Source: Jackrogersella multiformis
Lineage: Eukaryota; Ascomycota; Sordariomycetes; Xylariales; Hypoxylaceae
Assembly: GCA_902806575.1 (NCBI GenBank)
Contig: CADCXD010000001.1
Span: 4,030,001-4,094,000, forward strand
Direction of reading: 5' to 3'
Length of the DNA stretch: 64,000 nt
Part shown: positions 34,457-46,984 of the stretch, piece by piece
Layout of the letters: every line of letters starts with the position of its first letter
How positions within the stretch are numbered: the first letter of the stretch is position 1
Made by a program: the position numbers and the translations under genes
The notes under the pieces: generated by a model
Told to the model about the DNA's origin: nothing
Seen by the model: only the letters and a program-made list of their open reading frames with translations
The model's database searches: none

Positions 34457-36466
34457 ATGTCTTTCCTTGGTGGCGGGCCCGAGTGCTCGACGGCGGGCAA
34501 CCCTCTCAGCCAGTTCACGAAGCATACCCAGGAAGACAACACTCTGCAAAGGGACCGCCTCCGAAATGGTACTCCCCAAGGTGGCATGGGCGGCTTCCGT
34601 AGTGCCCAACATGGTCCGCAAGATGAGGTATGTATGATGATGATAATGTGGAACAACCCTGCTATGAATTCGCGAGCTAATTCTATGTGTACGTAGATGA
34701 TGAACGGATTTCTACAACAAAACGGCCAGCTACCCAATATGCCGCTTGAGGGCATGAACCAGATACGATTAGACCACCCCGTGCATGGCGTCCACCTACG
34801 AGCGAACTCGACCTCGCCGTCCTGGGCCAACGAATTTCAACAGAACCCACAGGCAGCGATGGAATCCGCATTTAAAGTTCCCCAGGGCACGCAGTTCGGC
34901 CCCGAGGATTACGCTAAATTCCAGCGGATGACCGGTCAAGCAAACTCTTCACGGGCAAGTCCCATGCCCTCGGCTATGCAATATCAGAATCCGATGATGG
35001 GAATGGGAATGATGAACGGCATGGCTATGAGCTACGGCATGGGCGGCATGTCTATGCACCACCCCCTTGCTGCGCGCCAACAATTCCAAGAACGGGTGGA
35101 CCAAGACAAAGGAAAGGGGAAGGAAAAAGTGGTAGAGCTCGACGATCAGCAATGGGAAGAGCAGTTTAAGCAGTTAGAGCTGCAAGAAAACGAGGTCAAG
35201 GGAGGGGACGAGGCCGCGGCACTAGAACCAGAGCTGAACAAGTTGGATGAACAAATCTTGGAGTCTGAGACCAACGAATTCGGGGACTTCGAGTCGATCT
35301 GGAGAGGCATCAGGGCAGAGGAGGCGGCCGCCAAGGATACTCTCGACGAGGAAGAGTGGGTTGAGCAAATAGCAGACCCTGACTGGTCCGAACGCTTTGG
35401 TGACTGGAGCATGGCCGGTGCTAACAGTAGATTAATGGGCGACCCCGACATCGAAAATTATCTCTTCGAAGAGGACAATCTGTTTCAGGGCACGGAAAAC
35501 CCATTCGAGGAGGGTTTGCGAATCGTAGACGGGGGCGGCAACCTCTCCCTGGCCGCTCTCGCTTTCGAGGCCGCCGCTCAGAAAAATCCCACACATGTGG
35601 AAGCGTGGGTCCAGCTCGGCATGGCTCAAGCACAGAACGAGAAAGAGACGGCCGCGATCCGGGCGCTCGAACAGGCTAAGAACCTTGACCCGAATAATGC
35701 TCCCGCACTCATGACTTTGGCTGTTTCTTACACAAACGAGGGTTATGACAGCATAGCCTACCGAACTTTGGAACGGTGGCTCTCCATCAGATACCCCTCC
35801 GTCATATCGCCCGGCGACCTCTCGAACCCGGCCGAGCTGGGTTTCACCGAGCGACAGCAGCTCCACGACCGAGTCACGAATCTATTCATCAAGGCCGCGC
35901 GACTCAGCCCGGACGGCGTGCATATGGACCCAGATGTCCAAGTGGGGCTAGGAGTGCTGTTCTACGGGGCCGAGGAGTACGACAAGGCGGTAGACTGCTT
36001 CTCGGCGGCGCTGGCGTCGACAGAACTCGGGGCGTCGAACCAGCAGGGCCAGCTGCACCTCCTATGGAACCGGCTCGGCGCGACCCTGGCCAACAGCGGC
36101 AAGAGCGAGGACGCCATCGCGGCATACGAAAAGGCGCTGACGCTGCGGCCCAACTTCGTGCGCGCGCGGTACAACCTAGGCGTGAGCTGCATTAACATGG
36201 GGTGCCACGCGGAGGCGGCGGGCCACCTGCTGGCGGCGCTAGGCATGCACAAGACGGTGGAGAAGGAGGGGCGCGAGAAGGCCCGCGAACTACTGGGCGG
36301 CGACGTGAGCGACGCGCAGCTCGACGCGATGACCACGCAGAACCGCAGCACCAACCTGTACGACACGCTGCGACGCGTCTTCACCCAGATGGGCAGGCGC
36401 GACCTCGCCGAGAAGGTCCTGCCCGGCGTCGACCCCGAGGTGTTCAGGGGCGAGATCGAGTTTTAG
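34457..36466 (+). CDS. PEX5: Peroxisomal targeting signal 1 receptor PEX5
   Basis: Cycling import receptor that binds C-terminal SKL-type signals and docks at PEX13/PEX14. Model: exons 34457-34627 and 34697-36466 (phase 0, 69-bp intron) give 646 aa. Cys10 in the MSFLGGGPECSTAGNPLSQF start is the conserved residue monoubiquitinated for recycling. WxxxF docking motifs are visible as WANEF (about residue 100), WEEQF (about 210) and WSERF (about 287). From about 340 to 600 come the TPRs, including LGMAQAQNEKETAAIRALEQ and LGVLFYGAEEYDKAVDCFSA, which form the SKL-binding cup. Its likely clients include the two SKL-ending enzymes encoded earlier in this window. Confidence 0.97.
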
Positions 36467-38473
36467 AGGTGGCGATCGGAGGCCGATGATTGGGAGCTGC
36501 GCATGTGGCATGGGGTCTTGAGTGAGCAGATGAGGGGGTGTATGGTGTAGGGTGAGGTGTGGGGTGGTAGAGTAAGTATTAAGGTGTAAGAGGTCGAAGG
36601 GGGGAAAGGAAGGAAGGAAAGGCGAGGGAGGGAGGGGAGAGAAGTGAACGAAGGCAAAGGGAAAGGGAAAGGTTGTCTATTTTCTAGTGTGGCTGTCTAC
36701 CTAGATACCTACCTAGGTAGGCATTGTTCAAATCCTTGTCAGAATGATGATGATTACGATGGTTATTACGATGATGAATAGCTCTTACGCTGCCTCTGTG
36801 GACGATGCAAATGGAAATGTGCTTGCCTAGGGAGGTAAGTCTTGCTGTGTGAGTCTGTAGGAGGCTGCAAGAGGCTGTAGGAGGTGAGATTGGAATGTAC
36901 TCGACTAGACTGAGTTGGACTAAACCGAGCTATAGAAGCGAACTGGACTGAACTGAGACACTAGGTCTGGGTTAGATAGGGGGAGGAAAGACTTGGGGAC
37001 GCGGTAGGTAGGTGGCGTAGCCTCCATGAATAGGGTCTGCTTACCTACCTAGATACAGGGCTACCTAGAGGTAGCTATACTGAATATACAGGACTAAATA
37101 TCTACCTAGGTATATAAATGCATTGCAGTCGCGCTCAAGGGTTAGACTACCTAGGTACATGGACATCGAGACCACTGTGTATAGCACTGTGATGTCGTAT
37201 TACTATATATATACCTACCTGATAAGCTACTAAACTGCTATGTAGCTGAAGGCTTTATTTGCATATACTGATGGCAACTGGTAATTGGTACAGCCTAGAA
37301 GACCAGTACTATAAGTCAGGCAGACAGGAAACGATATCGAAGGACCGACATACACAAGACCACTATCCTTCCTTTCCCTCCCTTCCTCCCATCCTCCCTC
37401 CTTCCCATATATAATCTTAGGATGAGGGACACAAGATACACAAGACACACAGCAAGCACATTTACTTATATCCATGACACCAGGGCGAGTGAGTCGAAGG
37501 CACCACAGATCTCGACCCGCCGAGGCTCGCGGCACCCCTTACCTACCTACCTCCTTAGGTAGGTACTCTAGATAGGTAGGTACCTACCCAAGGTATAAAT
37601 TTTATCAAGTTGTCATTCTCGTTGTCGTTGTCGTTGTCGTTACCGTTGCCGTTGCCGTTGCCGCTATCGTTACGGTTGTCGTTGTCCTAGGTAAGTACCT
37701 AGGTAGGCAGGTATCGACCACCATCGGCTACGCTCGCTGCACACACCCGTGCCGAGCTCCCGCACCATGTCGGTTATGCAGGCATCCCCTACCTTGCTTA
37801 CCACGACTTCCTAGCTACCTACCTACCTACCCAGCCCAAGGTAAGTAAGCCGGGTAACGGTAAGCCGAGTAACGGTATGCGGGATGCGGGATGTGGTGGG
37901 TGGATGTATGTATGTACATGCGGAATCTACTGCACTTACCCGACGTTCCCACGACGGCCGTGCTTATGCCGGAAGACGACGAATAAGACGACTAAATGAC
38001 GTCTGTCTACCGTAAGCGTGGTCGATTGATATGTACCTACCTACCTGTAGGTCAACTCTCAGCCTCCCAAGTACCAAGGCATGATCGAAACTCATCAAGC
38101 ATCAGAAACAGGACTAGTCACAAGCACATACGCGCGCTCATGCACAACTCGGCGAGATCTTGTATCTGTCGCTGAGAAAGATTATACATTGCTTCGGACC
38201 GCACATTTACTTTTACGTATACATCGGAGGCTGGGTCCTGAAACCGCTTTAAGCATCAGAACGCTCCCCCCCCCCCCTTCTTTTACCGGCAATATTCCTC
38301 AAATCAAGTGTTTCCGTTTCCATTTCCATTAAGCGTCGACTATCAAACTAGGTCATTGTACAAGCAGTGCGGAAGCATATTTATACAACGAATATGAACA
38401 ACTCCCAACGATCAAATATGTTGCTGATTTGCTTTGTTTGTTTGGGTTGGCTGGTGAGCGCAGTGTCGCGTGC
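36467..38473. other. Intergenic, repeat-rich
   Basis: About 2 kb between convergent genes. Purine-rich simple sequence at about 36600-36670, many TACCTAGGTA motifs (36697-36722, 37030-37060, 37540-37590, 37688-37712) and a hexamer repeat at 37621-37686. No gene seen. Confidence 0.45.
37621..37686. repeat. GTTGTC/GTTGCC hexanucleotide repeat
   Basis: Eleven imperfect hexamers of GTT[GA][TC]C type, bordered on the right by a CCTAGGTA motif. Confidence 0.8.
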
Positions 38474-39223
38474 TTACAAGAAGGCGGCACCGACGGCGAG
38501 CAGCATCGGAGCCACAAACGGAGCTACAGTCTGAGCGGCGTTCGTGTTGGGCGCGACGGTCGCAGAGCTGGTAGCCGACGACGACGACGTGCGGGATGCG
38601 GAAGAGGCTGCGCATTGTTAGCTATCCGTCCAAGTATATATACATTGAGCATATATTCAACTTACTGGAGCTAGACTCGGCGCTAGACGAGGTGCTAGAA
38701 CCACTGCTGGTAGACGAGGACGCGCTGGAGGTAGTAGAGGAAGCGCTGCTAGTGGTGGTGCTGGAGGCGGAGGTAGACGAGACAGTCGAGGAGGTGCTGG
38801 TGCTGGTGCGCGAAGAAGTGCTGCTAACAGAGGTGCTGCTGGCGGAGCCGCCCGTAAGCTCGAATTGCTGGCTGTAGTTCACCTCCGTGCCATCGCTGAT
38901 CTCCAAGGCGTACTCGCCGGTAGCCAACGAGGTAGAGGGAGTCCAGGTGTAGCTGTCGCCAGTTTGGCCGGCTGCGCATTGTTAGCAATGACCGCGAAAG
39001 AAAGTGATATTAGTGTATGTTATGACTTACAGGTGATTTCACCGACGGTCTGGAGGTTGTCGGAAGGGCCGTTCTTCAAGGTGAGAGTGACGGCGCCGGA
39101 GGCATCAGACCAGGTGATCTCGAAGGGCTTGCCAGCTGTGACACCGTCAAAGTTGCTGTTGGTGATGACGACAGCCCAGGCCGGGAGGGCGGCCAGGAGG
39201 ATTGAGGTGAAAAAGTTCTTCAT
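38474..39223 (-). CDS. GPI-anchored Ser/Thr-rich Kre9/Knh-like surface protein
   Basis: Model: exons 39223-39031, 38971-38666 and 38607-38474 give 210 aa. A signal peptide (MKNFFTSILLAALPAWA) leads into a beta-sandwich of the Ser-Thr-rich GPI-anchored family (PF10342-type; TAGKPFEITWSDASG, GDSYTWTPS, YALEISDG). A long Ser/Thr/Ala tract expected to be O-mannosylated follows, then a C-terminal hydrophobic tail (APFVAPMLLAVGAAFL) after small residues (NTNAAQ), as for GPI attachment. It therefore probably sits in the plasma membrane or wall. Both introns are phase 1, 59 and 58 bp, start GTAAGT and end with the same bases GCTAACAATGCGCAG. Function in glucan assembly is known only for yeast relatives and is not shown here. 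Confidence 0.88.
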
Positions 39224-41920
39224 TTTGACTGGCGGTGACTTGTACTTCGTCTTGAAAGAGTGACGATAAAAGCTGTGGTGGAAGGAGGATAGTATTAGCA
39301 GGGTTGATCCGATGAGAGCAATGTGATAGCTATATGACGGGCAAGTGACGTTATCGCGAGATATCCAGCGTCGAGCCGCAAAGACCCAATAAGCTATAGC
39401 TTTCAGCTTGTCGATTGAAGTCTGGTCAATGTTCGCGACGCTGCGGAATAACAGGCAGATGCGGAATAACTCAGGATCCCTTGTCGACTTGCGCCGCATA
39501 CCTATCTACCTAGGTAGGTAGTAAACAGAAACAGACATAGATTGTTGACTTACCAGTATCGATTACTTCTTGGGAATTAGAAAAGAGTACGGGGAAAGGT
39601 ATGGTGAGAAACGTAGATTGGTAATGAACGTGGGTGTTGAAAAAAAGAGTGTGGAAGTTGGATGAGGTGAGCAGCTGGGTTCGAAATTAAGGAATAGAAT
39701 AAAGAGTGTGAACCTTGGAAGGCTCATGTGCTACTCGGGGCGCCAGGTAGGTGCAGAGAGGCCGCGTCTCGGGAAATTGGCACCTGAAAATACCAAGATT
39801 TACTTCCAAGGTAGCAACCTCTACCTAGGTACCTACCTCTACTATGCACACTAGGTAGGTACATGTGTATAGCTAAGGAACCTTGGAACCTTGGAAGCTA
39901 GGAACGGTTAATATCTGACCCACACAGCTTCCACGCTGACCCTGATTAAGTCTAGCAAGTAGGTAGTCGTTGGTGCATATTAACCAGAAAACATGCGATT
40001 AACCAGTATCGAAGCACATCATCGAGACGCTCCCAAGGCTATTTCCTTTTACGATGGTAAGCTAATCTTGGTAGTCTTGGTAGGGCTTATGTAGGTACCT
40101 ACATATGTAGTATAAGATCGTCTTCCGCCAATCAGATACGTTCTTCCCCCCAAGATCCTAAAGGCTAGCCAGTCACAAGCCGGGCGCAGTCGCGTTCTAC
40201 TATAATGGTGGTGTTACCGGTACTACCGGTACCTCGATTCGTATTAAGCCCCCCCAAGCTTCGGTGAGATCTTACCTTCACCTTCACCTTCAGATAACCC
40301 CTATTTGATCACCCCTTGGCTCGGCGCTGACGAGTTCAATAACCCATACTGGATTAATCTTTCGAGATAATAAATAAACATTGCGTACGCATTCCATCTT
40401 TAAAATTCCGAAGATTCCGAAGATGACGTATATTTTCTGCCCCGCTAGGTACGGGAATGTCTCAGTACCTGTACAGATACTTTTCTTCAATGCATCATGT
40501 CTCATAGGACCCTTCTAGGACATCATCATATGCACATGCTCCGCTGGGGGAAAGGTTTCATTCGGCGGCTCTTACTAACCTAACCTACCAATCCTTCGGG
40601 GAACATGTTGAGCCTCATTAGGGTAATTACTAGCGACATGTCGCACCCTATATTTCTTCTGAGTTTGCATCTTGGTCAAGATGCAGGAGTCTATCACCTT
40701 AAATGAAGTTTGCTACCCAGGTATGTAATAGGGAAACATGCAGCTATCAAGAAGCACTAATAAGATTACCTATGTACTAATAAGAAACCTTGTCCTTATC
40801 CGGTCTGCGGCAGGATCTCGACCTATGCAGCTACCTGTGCAGCGTGCTATGCGAAGCGGGCAAGCGGGGCCAAAGCAATCTCGCCAAAAACCACGCTAAG
40901 TCAAGGCTGTCAGTCTTAGGTGATTGGTTCCTGCATCAAGAACCCAGTTTGATCTAAAGAAGCAAGGGCATTCCCTGAAGAAACTCACATATGCAGCTTC
41001 CCCGGATATCTCGATATGCAATTCAAGGGTATTCTCCTTTAACCATTAGAGATCATCCATCATCGTCTCTATCTTCACCATTTCTTATGATTTCCCCCAA
41101 GTCCGTGACCATGGGACAAGACCTAACTAACGAAACCCAATTAAATATTCTGAAGATCTCACATCGTGCAGAAGATCTCGTTTTATTGACCCAGCCTGGA
41201 CTTATCCATGGAGTCACTGCCGTACGTCCGGGACTCGGGGACTTCATCGCGGGCTCATCCGACTTGATCATGCGGAACAGGATAGGAGCTGGTATCCTAC
41301 CTAGCTGACCCAAAAACATGTTCGGGGCATTTCTAGAACTGATGGAAACATATTCAGCCGTCATACACTTCGAGCAATGAATCTCGACTTTCATTCTAAC
41401 AAGCACAATGTTTATTTTCAACTAATACATCAAATTCCTTAGGTGTCCGAGGCAACTAGGCTAGTGGCCCTCAATGCAACAACATTTAGAGGAAAACTCA
41501 AAAATGGAAGAATGAAGCAAGGAGGTCGAAGAGGGACCGAAGTGCCATCCAACTGCTTGGGTTCATACGCCTCTACGCATCCATTTCAGAGCTGCTCGTA
41601 ATTATACAGCAGAACGTGGAAATTACTCGACCCAAGGGCAAACCGAAGAGCCAATTTATGGCTTCGGCTCGTCCATTTAATTGGCTGCAATGGCATGGCT
41701 AGGTACCTAGGTATGTAAACAAATCTCGAACATTAGCATTGCTACCAATTTTCTCGTTGAAAAGTAGCAAATTTGTGACTATCCACAAATGTACTCGGGA
41801 GCTTCGAGCTGGTTAACTTAGACGGGAGAATGAATGATCTAGCGTCTCAAACTCGCAAATAAGAGTGTCGGCTTGAATTTACCCAGGCCTCCAACCTCGC
41901 TTTACGACTATGTAAGTGTT
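39224..41920. other. 2.7-kb intergenic region without a supported gene
   Basis: The right part of the first kilobase is the promoter of the Kre9-like gene. An open frame at 40991-41308 (plus, 105 aa) overlaps one at 41053-41421 (minus); neither resembles a family or shows introns or conserved blocks, so I do not call them. TACCTAGGTA motifs occur at about 39507-39522, 39823-39860 and 41699-41715. Confidence 0.4.
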
Positions 41921-43065
41921 CTAAGGGAGCCTACAGCGAACAACGCCGCGGCGAACACCTTCTGTTTCCTCTCGAAGTTCTTCGACATTGGCACCCAATT
42001 CTCGGGCCTTAGTGACGAAGTCGTCTAATGAGCCGCCCACGCCAAAATACAGCTTCTTCGCGCCGACTAGGGCTTCAGCAGAGTTACCTTGCGCTCTCTC
42101 CTGCTCCATGAAGGAGAATATGGTCTGCGTAAAGGAGCCGAGTGCAAAGGGAGAATAAATGGTTTCTGCACCAAGTATGATTGTACGCTGTTCAGGACCA
42201 TTTTCTGTCCTAGGGGCTGAGCTGGAACTGATAAGGTCGACAAATTCAGTCGACCACGCGCCGGAGAAAAAGGAAAGAGAAATCTTGCGAGCTGATAGGA
42301 ATTCATCGAAGGCTCTAACGACTTTCGCCGTCAGGTCTAGTTCTCCTTCCGAGGAGAAAGCGTTCTCCAATAACGGCAGGTCTGCTCGTTGATGAAGGGC
42401 CCAGCACAGGATGAAGTTAGGCAGTGTCACAAGCTGCAAGACCGTTGGATTATAGTCGGCCAAGACTATAGAAAGTGCGGAATCCTTGCGAAGACTGAGG
42501 CTCCACTGGAAGAGGGCCAATGAGGGGAGGGCCGTGCCACAACCGAGCTGCGAGGTTCTACTTAGTATATATCCTGATAGGCTTATATACGACGGAGAAG
42601 ACTTACCTCGATAAGTCTCGGGTTTACGTCCGTGTCGGCGAGGAAGTCTTTCGAAGGCGAGAGGACCTTGACGAGATCCACACTACACTCCCAGGACTTA
42701 AATCCGCCTTCGTATACTCCGGTCTTCACATCATGATTGCCCAGGCCGGGCTCGGTTTCGACGCCCTCGTCCTCGGCCATAAGCTGGACTCGGACGTCCC
42801 ATAGCTCCCGCCGAGGTAGCTGGATGCTCCCGGTACCATCGAGGTCGATATCCAAGATGCCGTAAGCGACCTTGGACGGTAGCTGAGACAGCATCTGACG
42901 GAAGTCATGGCTGATGGCGGGGAGCAGAGGCTTACCCGGCACAGGAAAGGCACTGGCTGAGGGTTTCGGTTGCACGGATGCGCTGAGGTTGGGGACCGCG
43001 GAATTTGACTCGGCTCCGTCCTCTATGTCGTCACCGGAAAATGAAAAGGAGAAGTTCCCAGGCAT
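41921..43065 (-). CDS. HPM1: Protein-histidine N-methyltransferase, Hpm1/METTL18 family
   Basis: SAM-dependent methyltransferase. The yeast member methylates a histidine of ribosomal protein Rpl3. Model: exons 43065-42607 and 42547-41921 (phase 0 at GAG, 59-bp intron) give 361 aa. Family landmarks are the GGFKSWECSVDLVK block before the SAM site, motif I read across the splice junction as LIE then LGCGTALPSLALFQ, VLADYNPTVLQLVTLPN (motif II) and a later ILGAETIYSP. The Ser-rich N-terminus (FSFSFSGDD) is typical of the fungal proteins. The Rpl3 target is inferred from the family. Confidence 0.88.
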
Positions 43066-44365
43066 GATGATCGGGCGAGAACGAACTAGGACTCGGCTTC
43101 CTTGCAGGATATCCGAACGTTATGAGTAAGCTACCGGTAGGTATGTGACACAAAGGTTCCTACGTAAGAGATACATCGAGAGGTGCGTCTGCAGTCCGAC
43201 CCTTGAAAAACGATAGACGGCATACAGAGTATGCAAAGTACGTACTCTGGGTACTAGGTAGGTACTAGGTACTAAAGACTAGATTAAATAAGGTAAGTGC
43301 GGGGGCTCTTCTTCGGGCTAAATCATTAGAAATTTGCTTATTCGGGAGTACCTAGGTACCTACATAAGTAGGTATCCATACTGCCATACCAGTCAGAAGC
43401 CTGACAGATATATTATTTTCTTACAAAGATTTATACTAACAACAGCTTATCGTGGCAATTGACCAACCAACTTAACCAATACACTAGGAATCTCCTGTCA
43501 TTTCGTACACATTACCTACTTGAGATGATATACTTCTTAATAACTACCTGCTTTGTCTTCTTCCTTCCCATTTGCCCCTGGTTACTTTGGCACATATGCA
43601 CGCCTTAGTGGGACAAATGTCTAGCATGGAAATACAATGCAGCACAGCTATGCAGTGAGTGATGGATTTTGTGGAGTCTCCTGTGGTTGGACGAAATACG
43701 ACGACTTCCAGCCCCATTATGATAGCAAGCAACACAACCTATCAGGCGACGGCTCCCATGAGCTTCCTAGTTAAAAGGAACTTGCCATTTCCATCCTAGG
43801 GTTATTCTCAACTCTATCGTAGTAACGGCCTCCGTTATATCCCGTCACAATGGATAGGATTATCATCTATCTGATGTCGACAGGGGGGATGGTGGTAAAT
43901 AAATATTACCATCCCTCGTTTGGATACGAACATGAGCCATACGTGCGTGTTGGTCTGATGTGTAGAGGGGGCAAAAATTAGAGTGCAAACTTGGATGAAT
44001 AATGAATTGCTATTTCGCTAACTTAAAAGACTTACTCGAATGCCCTGTCTCTCTACTGGTAGGCTGGGATACGCAGCTTCTCGTTACTCAACTAAACTTA
44101 CTACTCTTTTAAACTGCGCATTCGTAACCTTTGGTTGGTCCTACGCCTGAATACGCTTGAAACAGCTTTCAGCTGAGAGCCTCCTTTCACGCCTTCTCAC
44201 GCCAGGGATACAGGACTAGGTGGTACATCTTCCGCTTATTGGCCACCTGTGATTTTAGACAACCCTCGGCCTCGAATATAAAAGCCAGCTACCTTCAAGC
44301 ACGGCAGTATGGGTGATATTTGGAGTGCAAAACGTTGAGTCTCCCTATTCAGCGTAATATCAAGC
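43066..44365. other. Intergenic, divergent promoters
   Basis: About 1.3 kb between HPM1 (minus) and the monooxygenase (plus). TACCTAGGTA-type motifs at about 43255-43272 and 43350-43375. No gene seen. Confidence 0.45.
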
Positions 44366-46424
44366 ATGACACGCCATAGGATCCCCCATTGTCGTGCCGG
44401 CAAGAATATCAACGATGCTAATATCCGCGGCACTCCAGCGAAGGCACCCTACACGATTCGGGAGGAACCTCTCGGGGCCGCCAAACATGTCAGGATCGTG
44501 GGCATCGGCGCAGGAGCGAGTGGTATCAATATGATACGGACCCTCCGAAGAAATATGACCAACTACGAACATATCATCTACGAGAAGAACGAGAAGGTCG
44601 GAGGGACTTGGTTCGAGAACCGTTACCCCGGGTGTAGATGTGACGTGCCAAGCCACAACTATCAGTTCACCTGGCGACCAAATCCGGAGTGGTCGAACTT
44701 CTTCTCGGCCGCGCCGGAGATCGAGCAGTATTTGACCCGCATATGTGAAGAAGAGCACATGATGGACACGATCAAGACTCGGCATAAGGTCGTAGGCGCA
44801 TGGTGGGACGAAAACCGCGGGCTCTGGGATATAAGTATCCGAAACCTAGAGACCGGAGAGGAGTTCAGGGACCAAGCCAACTTCATCGTCGACGCCTCGG
44901 GCATTCTAAAGTAAGATTAGATGCCGACTGTGGGATGTGTCGCCTGCAAAGACTGCGCCGCTAATCAAGAACCCCCAGTAACTGGAAATGGCCGGATGTT
45001 CCAAACATAGAGAGCTTCCAGGGGGAGTTGGTACATACCGCGAACTGGCCTAAGTACTTCGACTATACCAACAAGACTGTCGCCGTGATCGGAAATGGCT
45101 CGTCCGGTATCCAACTACTACCTACGATCCAACCAAGTCAGCCAGCCAGCTAGCCCCTATTCTGCTAAGGCCATTGTTAGCTAATATTGAGCAGATGTCA
45201 AGAAGCTCTACCATTTCGTCCGCACCCCAACGTGGATTATTCCGCCTCGGATAGCCTCTATGATAGCGATGGGCGGCCCGGCAAAGGACATCCTAGGTGA
45301 GATAGAGCTCGACGAAAATGAGAACTTCACCCCGCGACAGATCGAGAGGTTCAAGACGGATCCTGCGTTCTACCGTAGATTTGTGAAGACTATCGAGCAA
45401 GATAGCAACGGAGGATTCGCCCTCGTAAGTCACTACCCCTAGTATTCACATAGCAACGTCGTCTCTGACCCTCACCTCCAGGTCCAGAACGGCAGCCCGA
45501 TCCAAGCATTCGCCACGAGCAAAGTAGTGCAGTACATGACCACAGCCCTCGGCGGGGACGAGAAGCTCTGCAAGGCCCTAATTCCGCAGTTCCCGCTGGG
45601 ATGCCGCAGGATAACGCCCGCACCGGGCTACTTGGAAGCGCTGAGGACCCCGAACACGGAAGTGATCACGGGGGAAATCGCCGGCGTCGTGCCCGAGGGC
45701 ATCCAGCTCGAGTCGGGCGAGGTCATCAAGCTGGATGCCATCATCTGCGCCACCGGCTTCAACCTCTCGTTCTCCCCGCGCTTCCCCATCGTCGGCCGGA
45801 ACGGCAACGTCCAGGACGCGATGAGGAACGAGACTCCCAAGGGCTACATGTCGTGCGCGCTGGCCGGCGTGCCCAATTACTTCAGTTAGTCCTCCCCTCC
45901 CTCCCTCGATTTCCTAGACCTAGAACACCATACCCACCTGGGCAGGCAGGCAGGCAGGCTACGCAGTTCTTCTAACACTCCCTCCAGCATTCTTCGGGCC
46001 CAACGCGCCCATCGGCCACGGCAGCGTATTCACGCTGAGCGAGCACATCGCGCGGCACATCGCGCGGGCGATCCGCAAGTGCCAGACGGAGAACATCAAG
46101 GCTCTCGCGCCGTCGGCCGCCGCCGCCGCCGAGTACAACGACCACGTCGCGGCGCTGATGCCGCGCACGGTGTGGGCGGCGCGCGGACGGTCCTGGTTCA
46201 AAGGCGGCAGCGACGACGGGCCCGTCACCGCCCTGCACCCCGGCAGCCGCGCACACTTCTTCCACATGCTCGAGCGCTTCCGCGGCGAGGACTGGGAGTA
46301 CGTGTACGATGGCCCCGCCGGCAACAGGTTCTGGTACCTGGGGAATGGGTTCTCGGATAGGGAGATGGGCGGGGGCGGGGGGGATCCGACGTGGTATTTG
46401 GAGGAGGAGGCGGATCGCTTGTAG
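44366..46424 (+). CDS. FAD-dependent Baeyer-Villiger monooxygenase
   Basis: Inserts an oxygen next to a ketone using NADPH and O2, giving an ester or lactone; the substrate is unknown. Model: exons 44366-44910, 44979-45136, 45195-45424, 45482-45884 and 45988-46424 give 590 aa. The first Rossmann motif GIGAGASG lies at about 46-53, the BVMO fingerprint appears as FQGELVHTANWP, and the second dinucleotide motif as GNGSSG. GGTWFENRYPGCRCDVPSH is the usual FAD/substrate block. An additional in-frame start upstream cannot be excluded. The gene stands alone, with no polyketide synthase, NRPS or transporter beside it in this window, so a role in a secondary-metabolite cluster is not supported. Confidence 0.9.
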
Positions 46425-46984
46425 AGACGTGCGTTATGTGTGATGTGGGATGCATGCTTACAGCCCTGGAGGTGTGTGTTTGTTAAGGGTGGCGTTGGGG
46501 TGTGTTGGTGATTAATAGGAGGTACCTAGGTAGGGTTCGATCCTGCGGTGATGATGGATGTTTTGTGGATGATTAATACCTTAGGTACATACCTACCTAG
46601 GTGCATAAATACGTATTTATATAGTATGATGAATGAATGATTGCATTCTTGTAATATTTACCTATTCCTAACTGCCAAAACTAATACACTTAAAGATTTG
46701 TTAGAGTACCGAAATTAGGCAGGTACCTACCTAGATAGGTTAGGTAGGTGCTAATAGTTACACCAATCTGACCAAAGTATGTATTTCAAAGTGGATTATT
46801 CAGCTTAAGAATGCAGAACACATGACCTGAAATAAATAAAGTTTATGGTTGCAACACAGTATTAGCTTACAGTGTTAATTTATTTTGTTTAAACTTTTCT
46901 CTCTTCAGTCTTTCACTCTTCCATCTTCCGTCTTAAGTTTTAAGTCAGAAATATCAACAACGTCGACCTCAACCAGATTTCGAA
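46425..46984 (+). promoter_or_regulatory. Upstream region of DHR2
   Basis: About 560 bp with TACCTAGGTA motifs at about 46521-46535, 46580-46605 and 46720-46752. The final C/T-rich 90 bp (from about 46890) is presumably the leader. No gene seen. Confidence 0.4.

Noticed and set aside
40991..41421. Overlapping open frames on both strands
   Set aside because: No recognisable motif, signal or intron; neither strand is favoured, so I cannot support a gene.
44366..46424. Monooxygenase as part of a secondary-metabolite cluster
   Set aside because: The neighbours are HPM1 and DHR2; no synthase, transporter or pathway regulator is present.
46530..46545. GGGTTCGATCCTG resembling a tRNA B box
   Set aside because: No A box, acceptor stem or anticodon arm can be formed around it.
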